This document shows positions 1 through 10,582 of a stretch of 64,000 bases of DNA, one piece after another (position 1 is the first letter of the stretch; every line of letters starts with the position of its first letter). Below the pieces are notes generated by a model. The model ran no database searches. It was not told the DNA's origin and was given only the letters and a program-made list of their open reading frames with translations. The position numbers and the translations under genes were made by a program. The DNA is from Bradyrhizobium diazoefficiens (lineage in GTDB: Bacteria; Pseudomonadota; Alphaproteobacteria; Rhizobiales; Xanthobacteraceae). The DNA is taken from the NCBI RefSeq assembly GCF_016616885.1, contig NZ_CP067102.1:2322501-2386500 (forward strand), written 5' to 3'.

Positions 1-934
1 TGAGCGGGTCGAAATAGACGGCGGCGTCAGCGCAGGTCTCGCGAACGGCTTCCGCGGAACTCGCAATGACGGGGCAGGCGAAGTACATCGCCTCCAGGGG
101 TGGGATGCCGAAGCCCTCGTAGAGACTCGGGAACACGAAAGCTGCAGCCCTGGCGAAGAGTGCGGCGACTTGCTCGTCCTTGAGGCGGCCGGTGATGACG
201 ATTCCGGCTTTTGATTCGGTCGCGCCGCCGCCAAAGACCTTGCTGTTGTCGCCTCCGACCACGACCAGCGGAAAATCCGTGCGGCCGAGCCGCTCGGCCG
301 CGCGAACGGCGGTGTCGACATTCTTGTTCTTCGTCATCGAGCCGACAAAGAGGAAGAAGCGGTGGGGTTCGAGCCGCAGGGACTCGATGATCGAGAAATC
401 GGGCTCGACCGACGCGAAGTGTTCTGCACTGTTTGGAACAATCGGGATCGATGTGGGATCCAGCGAAAGCGCGTCGGCAAGTTCGTTGCGTGAAAACGTG
501 GAAACTGTTGCGATGGTTGCTGTGCGTGCCAGCAAATGGCCGAGCGATCGATGCAAGACGAGATATTGCCAGCTAAAGAAGTCCGGCCGTCTGAACACTT
601 GCGCATCGTGAATCACGACGAGATGGTCGCGATGGAGCACCGGACCGGAATTGGCGAGGCTGACGAGCCGCGTGCCGGCGGCCGCGCGCGCCAGATCGAT
701 CTGGTCCCACGCGTGCCCGCGCAAAGTTCCGACTTGCCTGACCTTGATGCGGCCAAGACCGGCGAGCGTCTGTGCATCTGGGGGCACCAGAATCTGCCAC
801 TCCGCATCCAGGAGTTGCTGTGCCGCCTTGCCGCTCGTGAGCAGGCGGTCCATCGCTTTGACGATCTCGGCAGCATAGCGTTGCACGCCTGTCAGCGATT
901 GTGTCAGGAACCTGCCGTTGATGGAGAGTTTCAA
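1..934 (-). CDS. GT4-family glycosyltransferase, 3' end outside window
   Basis: This reading frame encodes about 311 residues and runs off the left edge without a stop, so the C-terminus is missing. It opens with a TTG codon (LKLSINGRFLTQSLTGVQRY), because the frame has a stop at 977-979 and no ATG or GTG below it. The beginning matches the usual start of GT-B enzymes, with a GGR-like 'NGRF' and 'TGVQRYA' loop. Near residue 195 is 'FVGSMTKNKN', the start of the second Rossmann domain. Around residues 267-281 is 'PSLYEGFGIPPLEAM', the E-x7-E nucleotide-sugar motif of the GT4 (glycosyl transferases group 1) family. It probably adds a sugar to a surface polysaccharide at the cytoplasmic face of the inner membrane. 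The acceptor is unknown. The divergent neighbours make and oxidise UDP-sugars, which fits that role. Confidence 0.85.
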   Translation of the reverse strand, partial: MKLSINGRFLTQSLTGVQRYAAEIVKAMDRLLTSGKAAQQLLDAEWQILVPPDAQTLAGLGRIKVRQVGTLRGHAWDQIDLARAAAGTRLVSLANSGPVLHRDHLVVIHDAQVFRRPDFFSWQYLVLHRSLGHLLARTATIATVSTFSRNELADALSLDPTSIPIVPNSAEHFASVEPDFSIIESLRLEPHRFFLFVGSMTKNKNVDTAVRAAERLGRTDFPLVVVGGDNSKVFGGGATESKAGIVITGRLKDEQVAALFARAAAFVFPSLYEGFGIPPLEAMYFACPVIASSAEAVRETCADAAVYFDPL

Positions 935-1210
935 AGTCGATCTTTTTCTTTGCGCGTGTCTTGCGCGAACAATGCCTCAAGACTGGGCATCCGCGCGGAA
1001 TGTACGGTCGATATGATCTCTAGCACATGCAGCGCTAGCATCCGAGCATCGTCGCAGCCGGATAGCATGCGTGGATGCATGATGCCATCATGTTTCCTAC
1101 ACATTTCGATGCGCTTACATGGACGCGCCTAACTCGATGATGTCGTCATCGTCCAAACCTTGCCTCTCATGTCCTGGTCTGGCATTGCATTCGCGGAATG
1201 AACGAGCGAG

Positions 1211-2230
1211 ATGATAACTTTGCGACCAGTGATCTTGACCGGTGCTGCCGGCTTTATTGGAATGCATGTTTGTGAACGGCTGTTGGCGCGTGGCGAACAG
1301 GTCGTGGGTATCGATGCATTCACGCCGTATTACGATCCGGCGCTGAAGCGCGCGCGCCTTGAAAAGCTCAAGCAGCGTCCCGGCTTTAGCTTCCACGAGA
1401 TCGACCTTGCCGATTATGCCGCGGTGATCCGCGTATTCGATCAAGTCGCGCCCGATCGGGTTGTGCACCTTGCGGCGCAACCGGGCGTTCGTGCCTCGAT
1501 CGACGATCCCATCACCAGCATCCGTGCCAATTGTGACGGCTTTGTCACCGTGCTCGAGGCCGGCCGGCGCCATGGTCTGGCGCATCTCGTCTACGCCTCG
1601 TCGAGCTCGGTCTATGGCGCCAATCGCACGCTGCCGTATTCGACCGAGCAATCGGTGAACCATCCGGTCAGCCTTTATGCCGCGAGCAAGAAGGCCAACG
1701 AGCTGATGGCGCACACCTTTGCGCACGTTCACAAGCTACCGGTGACCGGTCTTCGCTTCTTCACCGTCTACGGTCCGTGGGGCCGGCCCGACATGGCCGC
1801 CTATCTGTTCACGCGCGCGATTTTTGCGAATCAGCCGATCAAGATTTTCAATAATGGCGACATGTGGCGCGACTTCACCTATGTCGACGACATCGTCGAA
1901 GGCGTGATCCGCACCCTCGATCGGCCAGCAGCTCCGAATCCCGCGTGGAATGCCGAGCAGCCGGAAAATTCGTCGAGCTATGCGCCGTATCGCGTCTACA
2001 ACATTGGCAACAACAGGTCGGTCAAGCTGCTCGAGTTCGTCGAGACGCTCGAGAAGATCATCGGTAAGCCCGCGATCCGCAAGCTGCTGCCGATGCAGGC
2101 CGGCGACGTCCTGGAGACGCGTGCCGACATTTCCGCACTTCAGCGCGACGTCGGTTTCGCGCCGTCGACGCCAATCGCCGAAGGCCTTGCGCGTTTCGTC
2201 GAATGGTATCGAAAGTACCACGGCGTGTGA
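1211..2230 (+). CDS. NAD-dependent epimerase, UDP-glucuronate 4-epimerase-like
   Basis: A 339-residue short-chain dehydrogenase/reductase of the extended type. The NAD-binding glycine motif 'TGAAGFIG' is at residues 10-17, the catalytic serine region 'SSSSVYG' at about 130-136, and the Tyr156-x3-Lys160 pair in 'LYAASKKANE'. The FTVYGPWGRPDMA stretch is typical of UDP-glucuronate/UDP-galacturonate 4-epimerases (LpsL/CapI class), and the length suits that class. The next gene makes UDP-glucuronate, so the pair would supply UDP-galacturonate for lipopolysaccharide or capsule. The exact substrate is inferred from family resemblance, not proved. The ATG used is the first in frame and follows a purine-rich GAACGAGCGAG stretch. 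Confidence 0.85.
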   Translation: MITLRPVILTGAAGFIGMHVCERLLARGEQVVGIDAFTPYYDPALKRARLEKLKQRPGFSFHEIDLADYAAVIRVFDQVAPDRVVHLAAQPGVRASIDDPITSIRANCDGFVTVLEAGRRHGLAHLVYASSSSVYGANRTLPYSTEQSVNHPVSLYAASKKANELMAHTFAHVHKLPVTGLRFFTVYGPWGRPDMAAYLFTRAIFANQPIKIFNNGDMWRDFTYVDDIVEGVIRTLDRPAAPNPAWNAEQPENSSSYAPYRVYNIGNNRSVKLLEFVETLEKIIGKPAIRKLLPMQAGDVLETRADISALQRDVGFAPSTPIAEGLARFVEWYRKYHGV

Positions 2231-2395
2231 TCGCTGAAGCGAACGGCAAGACCAAATACAAAAGTACTCGGGCGGCGACGGCTAAGGTTTATTCGGTTCG
2301 CGAAGCAGCTTGCCCTAATGTTGGGCGTGCGGCCGGATAGAGAAATGGTCTAGGATGTTCAGTGGAACATCCGTCGTCAACGGAAAGAGTTTTTC

Positions 2396-3709
2396 ATGCG
2401 AATCGCGATGATCGGCACGGGGTATGTGGGACTGGTGTCCGGAGCCTGCTTTGCGGATTTCGGTCACGACGTCACCTGCGTCGACAAGGACGAGAAGAAG
2501 ATCGCTAGCCTTCACCGCGGCGAGATTCCGATCTACGAGCCCGGCCTCGACGAGCTGGTCGCGACCAATGTCAAGGCCAAGCGGCTCGACTTCACCACCG
2601 ACCTGTCGAAGCCGGTCGCGGATGCCGACGCCGTGTTCATCGCGGTCGGCACGCCGTCGCGTCGCGGCGACGGCCATGCCGATCTCTCCTACGTCTACGC
2701 TGCGGCGAAAGAGATCGCGCAATCGCTGTCCGGCTTCACCGTCGTGGTGACGAAGTCGACCGTGCCGGTCGGCACCGGTGACGAGGTCGAGCGCATCATC
2801 CGCGAGGCCAATCCCAAGGCCGACGTCGTCGTCGCCTCCAATCCGGAGTTCCTGCGCGAGGGCGCGGCGATCCGCGACTTCAAGTTCCCCGATCGCGTCG
2901 TCGTCGGCACGTCCGACGAGCGTGGCCGCAAGGTGATGGGCGATGTCTATCGTCCGCTGTCGCTGAATCAGGCGCCGCTGATGTTCACCGCGCGCCGCAC
3001 CGCCGAGATGATCAAATACGCCGCGAATGCGTTCCTCGCGACCAAGATCACCTTCATCAATGAGATCGCGGATCTCTCCGAGAAGGTCGGCGCCAACGTC
3101 CAGGAGGTCGCGCGCGGCATTGGCCTCGACAACCGCATCGGCACAAAATTCCTGCACGCCGGTCCCGGCTTCGGCGGCTCCTGCTTCCCGAAGGACACCA
3201 AGGCGCTGATCAAGATCGCGCAGGACTACGACGTGAGCCTGCGCATCGTCGAATCCGTGCTCGCGGTCAACGAGAACCGCAAACGCGCGATGGCGCGGAA
3301 AGTGAGCCAGGCGCTCGGCGGTTCCTTGCGTGGCAAGACCATCGCCGTGCTCGGCCTCACCTTCAAGCCCGATACCGACGACATGCGCGACGCGCCGTCG
3401 ATCCCGCTGGTGACTGGCCTCCTCGACATGGGCGCGAAGGTCAAGGCGTTCGATCCGGTCGGCATGGAGCAGGCCAAGGGCGAGCTACCCAGCATCACTT
3501 ACTCCGAGGACGCCTATTCCTGCGCGCAAGGTGCAGACGCACTGGTCGTCGTCACCGAGTGGGTGCAGTTCCGCGGCCTCGATCTCGACCGGCTGAAGAG
3601 CGTCATGGCGCAGCCCGTCGTCGTCGACCTCCGCAATATCTTCAGCCCCGAGGACATGGCTGCCGCCGGCTTCGTTTATGAAAGCGTGGGACGGTCGTCT
3701 CAAGCCTAG
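2396..3709 (+). CDS. ugd: UDP-glucose 6-dehydrogenase
   Basis: This 437-residue cytoplasmic enzyme oxidises UDP-glucose to UDP-glucuronate with two NAD+. The N-terminal Rossmann motif GTGYVG is at residues 7-12. The catalytic cysteine is Cys263 in 'FGGSCFPKD'. The C-terminal UDP-binding domain contains 'LGLTFKPDTDDMRDAPS'. Length and motifs match the bacterial Ugd/RkpK/TuaD class closely. The start ATG follows 'ggaaagagttttt', a fair ribosome-binding site. It lies 165 bp after the epimerase gene on the same strand and would feed it substrate. Rhizobial homologues (rkpK) are needed for normal exopolysaccharide and lipopolysaccharide; that is family knowledge, not something seen here. Confidence 0.95.
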   Translation: MRIAMIGTGYVGLVSGACFADFGHDVTCVDKDEKKIASLHRGEIPIYEPGLDELVATNVKAKRLDFTTDLSKPVADADAVFIAVGTPSRRGDGHADLSYVYAAAKEIAQSLSGFTVVVTKSTVPVGTGDEVERIIREANPKADVVVASNPEFLREGAAIRDFKFPDRVVVGTSDERGRKVMGDVYRPLSLNQAPLMFTARRTAEMIKYAANAFLATKITFINEIADLSEKVGANVQEVARGIGLDNRIGTKFLHAGPGFGGSCFPKDTKALIKIAQDYDVSLRIVESVLAVNENRKRAMARKVSQALGGSLRGKTIAVLGLTFKPDTDDMRDAPSIPLVTGLLDMGAKVKAFDPVGMEQAKGELPSITYSEDAYSCAQGADALVVVTEWVQFRGLDLDRLKSVMAQPVVVDLRNIFSPEDMAAAGFVYESVGRSSQA

Positions 3710-3849
3710 CACGGCAATGCGCCGCTGAGCGTTGCGGCGTTTCGCTCGCTTCGGCCCGAGGCGAGCGAAATCGTTTCCAATGCGGTATGGTTCGCTCGCA
3801 TGAGGCCACCCTTTGGGCCGTCAGCCTTGCTGCTGCGATGGAGACTACC

Positions 3850-4734
3850 ATGGCCGACGAGACGCATACGCTCCGCAGCGGCTCCCTCACCGCGACCATC
3901 AAGGCGCAGGGCGCCGAGATGTGCTCGTTCAAGCACAAGGACGGCACTGAATTCGTCTGGCAGGCAGGTCCTGCCTGGGCGCGCCATGCGCCGCTGCTGT
4001 TTCCGATCGTCGGGCGTCTCGCTAGTGACGAAATGCGGCATCGGGGCAAGACTTACCGGATGACCCAGCATGGCTTTGCGCGCGACAGCCGTTTCGTCTG
4101 GGCGGAGCGTGGCGAGAGCCGTTGCGCGCTCGTGCTCGAGGACAGCGAGGCGACGCGTGCGCTCTATCCGTTCGCGTTCCGGCTGACGGCGGCCTACGCG
4201 CTCGATGAAGCTGGTCTCGATCTTTGGCTCACGGTCGCCAACACCGGCAAGGAGATATTGCCGGCGTCGCTCGGAGGCCATCCCGCTTTCAACTGGCCGC
4301 TTCAGGCTGGCGTGCCGAAGGACAGTTACGCGCTGACGTTCGCGAACGAGGAGCCGTCTCCGGTCCGCCGTGTCGAGGGCGGGCTCCTGCTCGCGGCAAC
4401 GGATCCGAGCCCCGTCCGAGGCACTGTGCTTCCTTTGTCGGAAGCCCTGTTCACCAACGACGCCGTCATTATCGATCCCATCAATAGCGATGCGGTCCGC
4501 TACGCCGCCGGGCAGGGCGCCGGGCCCTGGCTCAAAATGTCCTGGCGCGGCTTTCGCGAGCTCGGTGTCTGGTCGAAACCATCAGGCGCGCCGTTCCTTT
4601 GCATCGAACCCTGGCGCGGCTATCCCAGCCCCAAAGACTTCGACGGCGAGTTCAGCGACAAGCCGGGCCTGATGCACATCGCACCCGGGGCAGAGGAGCA
4701 GTTGTCGTTCCGGGTCGAGGTGGGGACGTCCTGA
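3850..4734 (+). CDS. Aldose 1-epimerase family protein (LacX-like)
   Basis: A 294-residue protein of the galactose-mutarotase-like fold. It begins 'MADETHTLRSGSLTATIKAQGAE', and contains 'LGGHPAFNWP' and 'CIEPWRGYPSPKDFDGEF', which place it in the LacX/YeaD-like branch of aldose 1-epimerases. Such proteins interconvert anomers of free or phosphorylated sugars in the cytoplasm; the sugar here is unknown. The reading frame is open further upstream, but ATG 3850 has a GGAGA ribosome-binding site nine bases ahead, and homologues start at this point. It follows ugd by 140 bp and may belong to the same sugar-nucleotide neighbourhood without being in its operon. Confidence 0.8.
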   Translation: MADETHTLRSGSLTATIKAQGAEMCSFKHKDGTEFVWQAGPAWARHAPLLFPIVGRLASDEMRHRGKTYRMTQHGFARDSRFVWAERGESRCALVLEDSEATRALYPFAFRLTAAYALDEAGLDLWLTVANTGKEILPASLGGHPAFNWPLQAGVPKDSYALTFANEEPSPVRRVEGGLLLAATDPSPVRGTVLPLSEALFTNDAVIIDPINSDAVRYAAGQGAGPWLKMSWRGFRELGVWSKPSGAPFLCIEPWRGYPSPKDFDGEFSDKPGLMHIAPGAEEQLSFRVEVGTS

Positions 4735-4771
4735 GGCCGATCACACACCGGCGCTGCGGTCGTTCAGTGCA

Positions 4772-4998
4772 ACGCGTGCCGAGTTCGATCTTCTCGCCGC
4801 GCTCGTCGGTGCGGTGGCAGGCCGCTCAGCCGCGACTATCTGATCGAGGTCGTCAGCAACCGCCAGGCCGAGGTCGACATCCGAACGGTCGATGCGCTGG
4901 TGGCGCGGCTGCGTCGCAAGCTCGTCGGCCGCGGCACGCCTGTCGTCGCCACCGTCACCGGTGTCGGCTACAAGCTCGCGCTCAGCGAGCGGCTCTGA
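4772..4998 (+). pseudogene. Frameshifted remnant of an OmpR/PhoB-type DNA-binding domain
   Basis: Two frames together spell the C-terminal winged-helix domain of a response regulator. One frame gives 'RAEFDLLAALVGAVAG'. The frame shifts by one base near 4830 and then gives 'RPLSRDYLIEVVSNR', 'RTVDALVARLRRKL' and 'TVTGVGYKLALSERL', ending at TGA 4996. These match the conserved AEF-LL, LSRD, TVD-hI-RLRRK and VRGVGYkL positions of the OmpR family. No receiver domain or start codon lies upstream, so about two thirds of the gene is gone. It cannot encode a working regulator. The downstream fragment starting at 5033 is also broken, so this 1 kb looks like a decaying patch between two intact sugar-metabolism genes. 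Confidence 0.7.
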
Positions 4999-5032
4999 TC
5001 TCACCTGTCGAAAGATCTGTTCGCCCGCGCAG

Positions 5033-5700
5033 CTATCGTGCGCGGGCGCTTTGATCCGTGGTGATCTGTCGCGTCGCGCCCGCGAGCTGGTCGTCGACCG
5101 CGTAGAGCGTGCAGGTCGGCGACCATTTCATGCAGGCCGCGAGCGAATCGCGTTGCGCGTCGTCCACGGTGTTGCGCCCCGAGCGCCAGCCGTAACCGCC
5201 ATTGGGCGACACCGCGAAAGCCTTGTGCGACATGGTGCTGGCGAGATAGCGCGCGAACTCGGCTTTCGCCGCATCACTGAAATGGTTCGGCGGCGGCAGC
5301 GGATCGGGCGGGCTCAGCATGTCGTGGGCGAGCCCGCGCTCGCGCAGGAAGGCGTCGAGATAGGGCGTCCATTGCGGGCGGGCCACGACGGAATACAGAT
5401 AATGACCGTCATCGCCGTAAGGCGGCGCCGCGACGAATTTGGCATCCCCGCCGCCAGCGCGAAACCCATCATAGAGCCGGCGCGCGAGATCGGGACCGAA
5501 ATAGGCAGCGCGAGCGGATAGCGCTTGGTCCCGGCCGGGCGGACCAGAAACGCCTCCAGCCCCTGCGGCCCGGCTTCCGCCATCGGAATGCGCAGATCCT
5601 CTGTGTAGAACTGGGCGGCGCGCGCCGGCGCGCCGCCCAGGGTCAGGCCCACGACAAGGCAGGCGATCAGAATCAACAACAGCCTGTGAAACAGCGCCAT
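5033..5700 (-). pseudogene. Exported hydrolase-like protein, broken by internal deletion and frameshift
   Basis: Reading on the minus strand, ATG 5700 follows a good GAGAAGG site. It opens a signal peptide (MALFHRLLLILIACLVV then ...GGAPARAAQ) and about 30 mature residues ending 'GTKRYPLALPIS'. That frame then turns to nonsense. The adjacent frame continues with sensible protein: 'GPDLARRLYDGF', 'VARPQWTPYLDAFLRERG' and a C-terminus ending at the TAG at 5033-5035. The N-terminal part resembles exported dienelactone-hydrolase-like alpha/beta hydrolases of Bradyrhizobium, whose nucleophile region should lie between the two pieces and is absent. I read this as a gene that lost its catalytic middle. 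The family name is tentative; the break itself is clear. Confidence 0.65.
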
Positions 5701-5846
5701 GTGCCTTCTCGAAAAGACCCGATCAAAACAAGACCATAGCACGATCTCAGGAACAGCCACGCCATCGCGCGTGTTGTGGTTTGGCGCGGGCCCGGCCGAT
5801 GCTATGGTGTGGCGCAATCTCTGTACGACAGGACGAGGATATTTCA

Positions 5847-7493
<1,647 letters not shown>

Positions 7494-7554
7494 CTGCGGG
7501 CGCGGGTGCCGCTCTTAGGCTGCTCCTCCAAGGGATGGGTGCCGTATCGCGCCG

Positions 7555-7660
7555 TGTCATCGCCCGCGAAGGCGGGCGATCCAGTACTCCGCGGCGCGCG
7601 TTATGCGAACCAATGACCACCGCGGAGTACTGGATTCCCCGCTTTCGCGGGGAATGGCCG
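7555..7660. repeat. Intergenic palindromic repeat element
   Basis: A large inverted repeat lies in the 289-bp gap between pgm and vanA. ATCCAGTACTCCGCGG at 7579-7594 is exactly complementary to 7620-7635. Outer GC-rich arms (cgcccgcgaaggcgggcg and ccccgctttcgcgggg) each fold on themselves. This is the style of the REP-like elements common between genes in Bradyrhizobium. There is no T-run, so a classical terminator is less likely. Confidence 0.75.
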
Positions 7661-7668
7661 GGGTTAAG

Positions 7669-7682
7669 TCTGTATACACAAT
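7669..7682. promoter_or_regulatory. Candidate VanR operator, upstream copy
   Basis: The sequence TCTGTATACACAAT has a GTATAC palindromic core. It shares TGTATACACAA with a second copy 71 bp downstream, just before vanA. GntR/FCD regulators usually bind short AT-rich palindromes of this kind. The link to VanR is inferred from position. Confidence 0.5.
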
Positions 7683-7741
7683 TACCCGAATAGATACTAA
7701 GATACAGAATAATTGGCATTGAACGTTTCGTCTTCCGCGCT

Positions 7742-7754
7742 ATTGTATACACAA
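7742..7754. promoter_or_regulatory. Candidate VanR operator, promoter-proximal copy
   Basis: ATTGTATACACAA lies 28 bp before the vanA start codon and repeats the core of 7669-7682. Its place between the probable promoter and the start would let a bound repressor block transcription until vanillate arrives. Confidence 0.55.
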
Positions 7755-7782
7755 CGCATACATAAGCCCTGGGAGATCGCCG

Positions 7783-8832
7783 GTGACAAAACCCTTCCCC
7801 ATGAACGCCTGGTACGCCGCCGCCTGGGACGCCGAGGTGAAGCCGGCGCTGTTGCCGCGGACAATTTGCGGCAAGCACGTCGTGATGTACCGCAAGGCCG
7901 ATGGCTCGGTGGCCGCGCTGGAGGATGCCTGCTGGCATCGCCTGGTGCCGCTGTCGAAGGGCCGGCTCGAAGGCGACACCGTCGTCTGCGGCTATCACGG
8001 CCTGAAATACAACGCGCAGGGCCGCTGCACCTTCATGCCCTCGCAGGAGACCATCAACCCGTCGGCCTGCGTCCGCGCCTACCCCGTGGTCGAGCGCCAC
8101 CGCTACATCTGGCTCTGGATGGGCGACCCCGCGCTCGCGGATCCCGCGCTCGTCCCGGACATGCACTGGAATCACGATCCGGCCTGGGCCGGCGATGGGA
8201 AGACCATCCGCGTCGCCTGCGACTACCGGCTCGTGCTCGACAATCTCATGGACCTCACCCACGAGACCTTCGTGCACGGCTCCTCCATCGGCAATGACGC
8301 GGTCGCCGAAGCGCCGTTTGACGTCACCCATGGCGAGAAGACGGTGACGGTGACGCGCTGGATGCGCGGCATCGAGGCGCCGCCGTTCTGGGCGAAACAA
8401 CTCGGCAAGCCCGGTCTGGTCGACCGCTGGCAGATCATCCGCTTCGAGGCGCCGTGCACCATCGCCATCGACGTCGGCGTGGCGCCAACAGGCACCGGCG
8501 CGCCGGAAGGCGACCGCTCGCAGGGCGTCAACGGTATCGTGCTCAACACCATCACGCCGGAAACCGAGAAGACCTGCCACTATTTCTGGGCCTTTGTCCG
8601 CAACTACCAGATTGGCGAGCAGCGCATCACCACCGAAATCCGTGAGGGCGTCTCCGGCATCTTCCGCGAGGACGAACTGATCCTCGAGGCGCAGCAGCGC
8701 GCGATGGACGAAAACCCGGATCGCATCTTCTACAACCTCAACATCGACGCCGGCGCGATGTGGACGCGCAAGCTGATCGACAAGATGGTGGCGAAGGAAA
8801 ACGCGCCGACACACCTCCAGGCCGCGGAGTAG
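7783..8832 (+). CDS. vanA: Vanillate O-demethylase, Rieske oxygenase subunit
   Basis: This 349-residue subunit carries the active site that removes the methyl group of vanillate as formaldehyde, giving protocatechuate. The Rieske [2Fe-2S] ligands Cys50-x-His52 and Cys69-x2-His72 are intact. The mononuclear-iron region follows, with 'LDNLMDLTHETFVHGSS' carrying the expected Asn/Asp and two His. It opens 'MNAWYAAAWDAE', typical of VanA. A GTG start at 7783 has GGGAGA eight bases upstream; an internal ATG at 7801 is the alternative. The regulator and reductase genes follow within a few bases, so the three form one operon. Methoxylated aromatics from lignin are the likely natural substrate source. 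Confidence 0.92.
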   Translation: MTKPFPMNAWYAAAWDAEVKPALLPRTICGKHVVMYRKADGSVAALEDACWHRLVPLSKGRLEGDTVVCGYHGLKYNAQGRCTFMPSQETINPSACVRAYPVVERHRYIWLWMGDPALADPALVPDMHWNHDPAWAGDGKTIRVACDYRLVLDNLMDLTHETFVHGSSIGNDAVAEAPFDVTHGEKTVTVTRWMRGIEAPPFWAKQLGKPGLVDRWQIIRFEAPCTIAIDVGVAPTGTGAPEGDRSQGVNGIVLNTITPETEKTCHYFWAFVRNYQIGEQRITTEIREGVSGIFREDELILEAQQRAMDENPDRIFYNLNIDAGAMWTRKLIDKMVAKENAPTHLQAAE

Positions 8833-8835
8833 GTC

Positions 8836-9588
8836 ATGGCCGAGCGCGAGGTCGACCGCTCCGTCTCGCAAACCGTGAAGGCGCAACTCGCGCTGCGCGA
8901 CCAGATCCTGTCGGGCGCCTTGCGTCCGGGCGAGCGCATCTCCGAGCTTCAGGCGGTGGAGACCACGGGCGCCTCGCGCACGCCAGTGCGCATGGCGTTG
9001 GTGCGGCTGGAGGAGGAGGGCCTCCTGGAGGCGATCCCCTCCGGCGGCTTCATGGTGAAGGCGTTTTCGGAGCGCGACATCTCCGATTCCATCGAGCTGC
9101 GCGGCACGCTGGAAGGCCTCGCCGCGCGCTTCGCCGCCGAGCGCGGCGTCTCCGCGCGCGAGCTCGAGCCGCTGAAGGAATGCCTGGCTGCGATCGACGA
9201 GCTGCTGCGCCAGGTGCCGATCTCGATCGAAGCGTTCTCGTCCTATGTCGCGCTGAACGCGCGTTTCCACGCGCTGCTGACCGAATTGTCGCGCAGCCCG
9301 CCGCTGGTGCGGCAGATCGACCGCGCCTCGGCGCTGCCGTTCGCCTCGCCCAGCGCTTTTGTGATGGCGCAGTCGGCGCTCCCCGAGGCGCAGCAGATCC
9401 TGATCATCGGGCAGGAGCATCATCGCGTCGTGATCGACGCCATCGAGAACCGCGAGGGGGGGCGCGCCGAAGCCGTGATGCGCGAGCACGCGCGGCTTGC
9501 GGTGCGCAATCTGCGGCTCGCGCTGCGTAACCGCACCCATCTCGACCTCTTGCCGGCGCTCGCGCTGATCAAGACCGCAACCGATTGA
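8836..9588 (+). CDS. vanR: GntR-family (FCD) regulator of vanillate genes
   Basis: A 250-residue regulator with an N-terminal GntR winged helix ('LRDQILSGALRPGERISE' then 'TGASRTPVRMALVRLEEEGLLEAIP') and a C-terminal FCD ligand domain with 'IELRGTLEGLAARFAAERG'. It starts three bases after the vanA stop and ends seven bases before vanB, so it must be co-transcribed with both. VanR proteins of this family repress van operons and are released by vanillate. The two GTATAC-core sites upstream of vanA are plausible targets. Placing the regulator between oxygenase and reductase genes on the same strand is less common than a divergent vanR. Confidence 0.88.
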   Translation: MAEREVDRSVSQTVKAQLALRDQILSGALRPGERISELQAVETTGASRTPVRMALVRLEEEGLLEAIPSGGFMVKAFSERDISDSIELRGTLEGLAARFAAERGVSARELEPLKECLAAIDELLRQVPISIEAFSSYVALNARFHALLTELSRSPPLVRQIDRASALPFASPSAFVMAQSALPEAQQILIIGQEHHRVVIDAIENREGGRAEAVMREHARLAVRNLRLALRNRTHLDLLPALALIKTATD

Positions 9589-9595
9589 GGGCACC

Positions 9596-10576
9596 ATGCG
9601 CTTCATCGAAACCTGGATTCCGGCCACGCTCGTCTCGACGCGCGATCTTGCGCCCGGCATCCGCGAATTCCTGATCCGGCCCGACCAGTTCGACGGCGCC
9701 GCCTATCCGGTCGGCAGCCACATCAATGTCGGCGTGACCATCGCTGGCCAGCCCGAGACGCGCTCATATTCGCTGGTCGGCGAAGCCTCGTCACAAGGCT
9801 TCAGGATCGCGGTACGTCGCGCCGAGGACTCCCGCGGCGGCTCGCGCTACATGTGGCAGCTCGCACCGGGCGCGCGGCTCGACATCACGAGGCCAACCTC
9901 GCTCGTCGCGGTCGATTGGACGCGCGAAACCTACTGCCTGATCGCCGGCGGCATCGGCATCACCCCGATCATCGGCGCCGCGCAGGCGCTGGCGCGCCGA
10001 GGCGCCGACGTCACGCTGCACTACGCCGTGCGCGGGCGCGCTGATGCGGCCTATCTCGATGATCTCGCGAACCTGCTCGGTGACCGCCTGGTCGTCCATG
10101 CCAGCGACGAAGACAAGCGACTGGATCTCGACACGCTGTTCGCCTCATTGCGGAAAGGCACGCTGGCGCTGTTCTGCGGCCCGATGCGCATGCTCGATGC
10201 CGCGCGCCATGCCTGGATCGGCGCAGGCCATCCGCTCGCCGATCTCCGCTATGAGACCTTCGGCTCCAGCGGCACGCTGCCGACAGAGACGTTTCGCGTG
10301 CGCCTGAAGGGCTCCGATGTCGAACTCGAAATTCCGCGCGAGCGTTCGATGCTGGATGTCCTCAACGCCAGCGGTCACGAGGTGATGTACGACTGCAAGC
10401 GCGGCGAATGCGGCCTCTGTGCCATCGACGTCGTCGCTGTCGACGGCGAGATCGACCATCGCGACGTCTTCTTCAGCGACCATCAGAAGCAAGGTAACGA
10501 AAAGATCTGCGCCTGCGTCTCCCGCGCGCGAGGGACCATCACGGTGGACACGCTGCTGCGGGCGGATGCGGTTTGA
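9596..10576 (+). CDS. vanB: Vanillate O-demethylase, ferredoxin-reductase subunit
   Basis: This 326-residue reductase passes electrons from NAD(P)H through flavin and a [2Fe-2S] cluster to VanA. The flavin-binding 'RSYSL' is at residues 56-60, the nucleotide-binding 'AGGIGITP' at 117-124, and the plant-type ferredoxin domain at the C-terminus has Cys267, Cys272, Cys275 and Cys305. This domain order (flavin, NAD, ferredoxin) defines the phthalate dioxygenase reductase/VanB class. The start ATG lies seven bases after the vanR stop. Its stop is six bases from the end of the convergent GGDEF-EAL gene. Confidence 0.93.
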   Translation: MRFIETWIPATLVSTRDLAPGIREFLIRPDQFDGAAYPVGSHINVGVTIAGQPETRSYSLVGEASSQGFRIAVRRAEDSRGGSRYMWQLAPGARLDITRPTSLVAVDWTRETYCLIAGGIGITPIIGAAQALARRGADVTLHYAVRGRADAAYLDDLANLLGDRLVVHASDEDKRLDLDTLFASLRKGTLALFCGPMRMLDAARHAWIGAGHPLADLRYETFGSSGTLPTETFRVRLKGSDVELEIPRERSMLDVLNASGHEVMYDCKRGECGLCAIDVVAVDGEIDHRDVFFSDHQKQGNEKICACVSRARGTITVDTLLRADAV

Positions 10577-10582
10577 GCGCGC

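Noticed and set aside
180..980. Several open frames over the first kilobase on both strands
   Set aside because: The TTG-started frame on the minus strand encodes a clear GT4 glycosyltransferase across the whole stretch, so the others are shadows.
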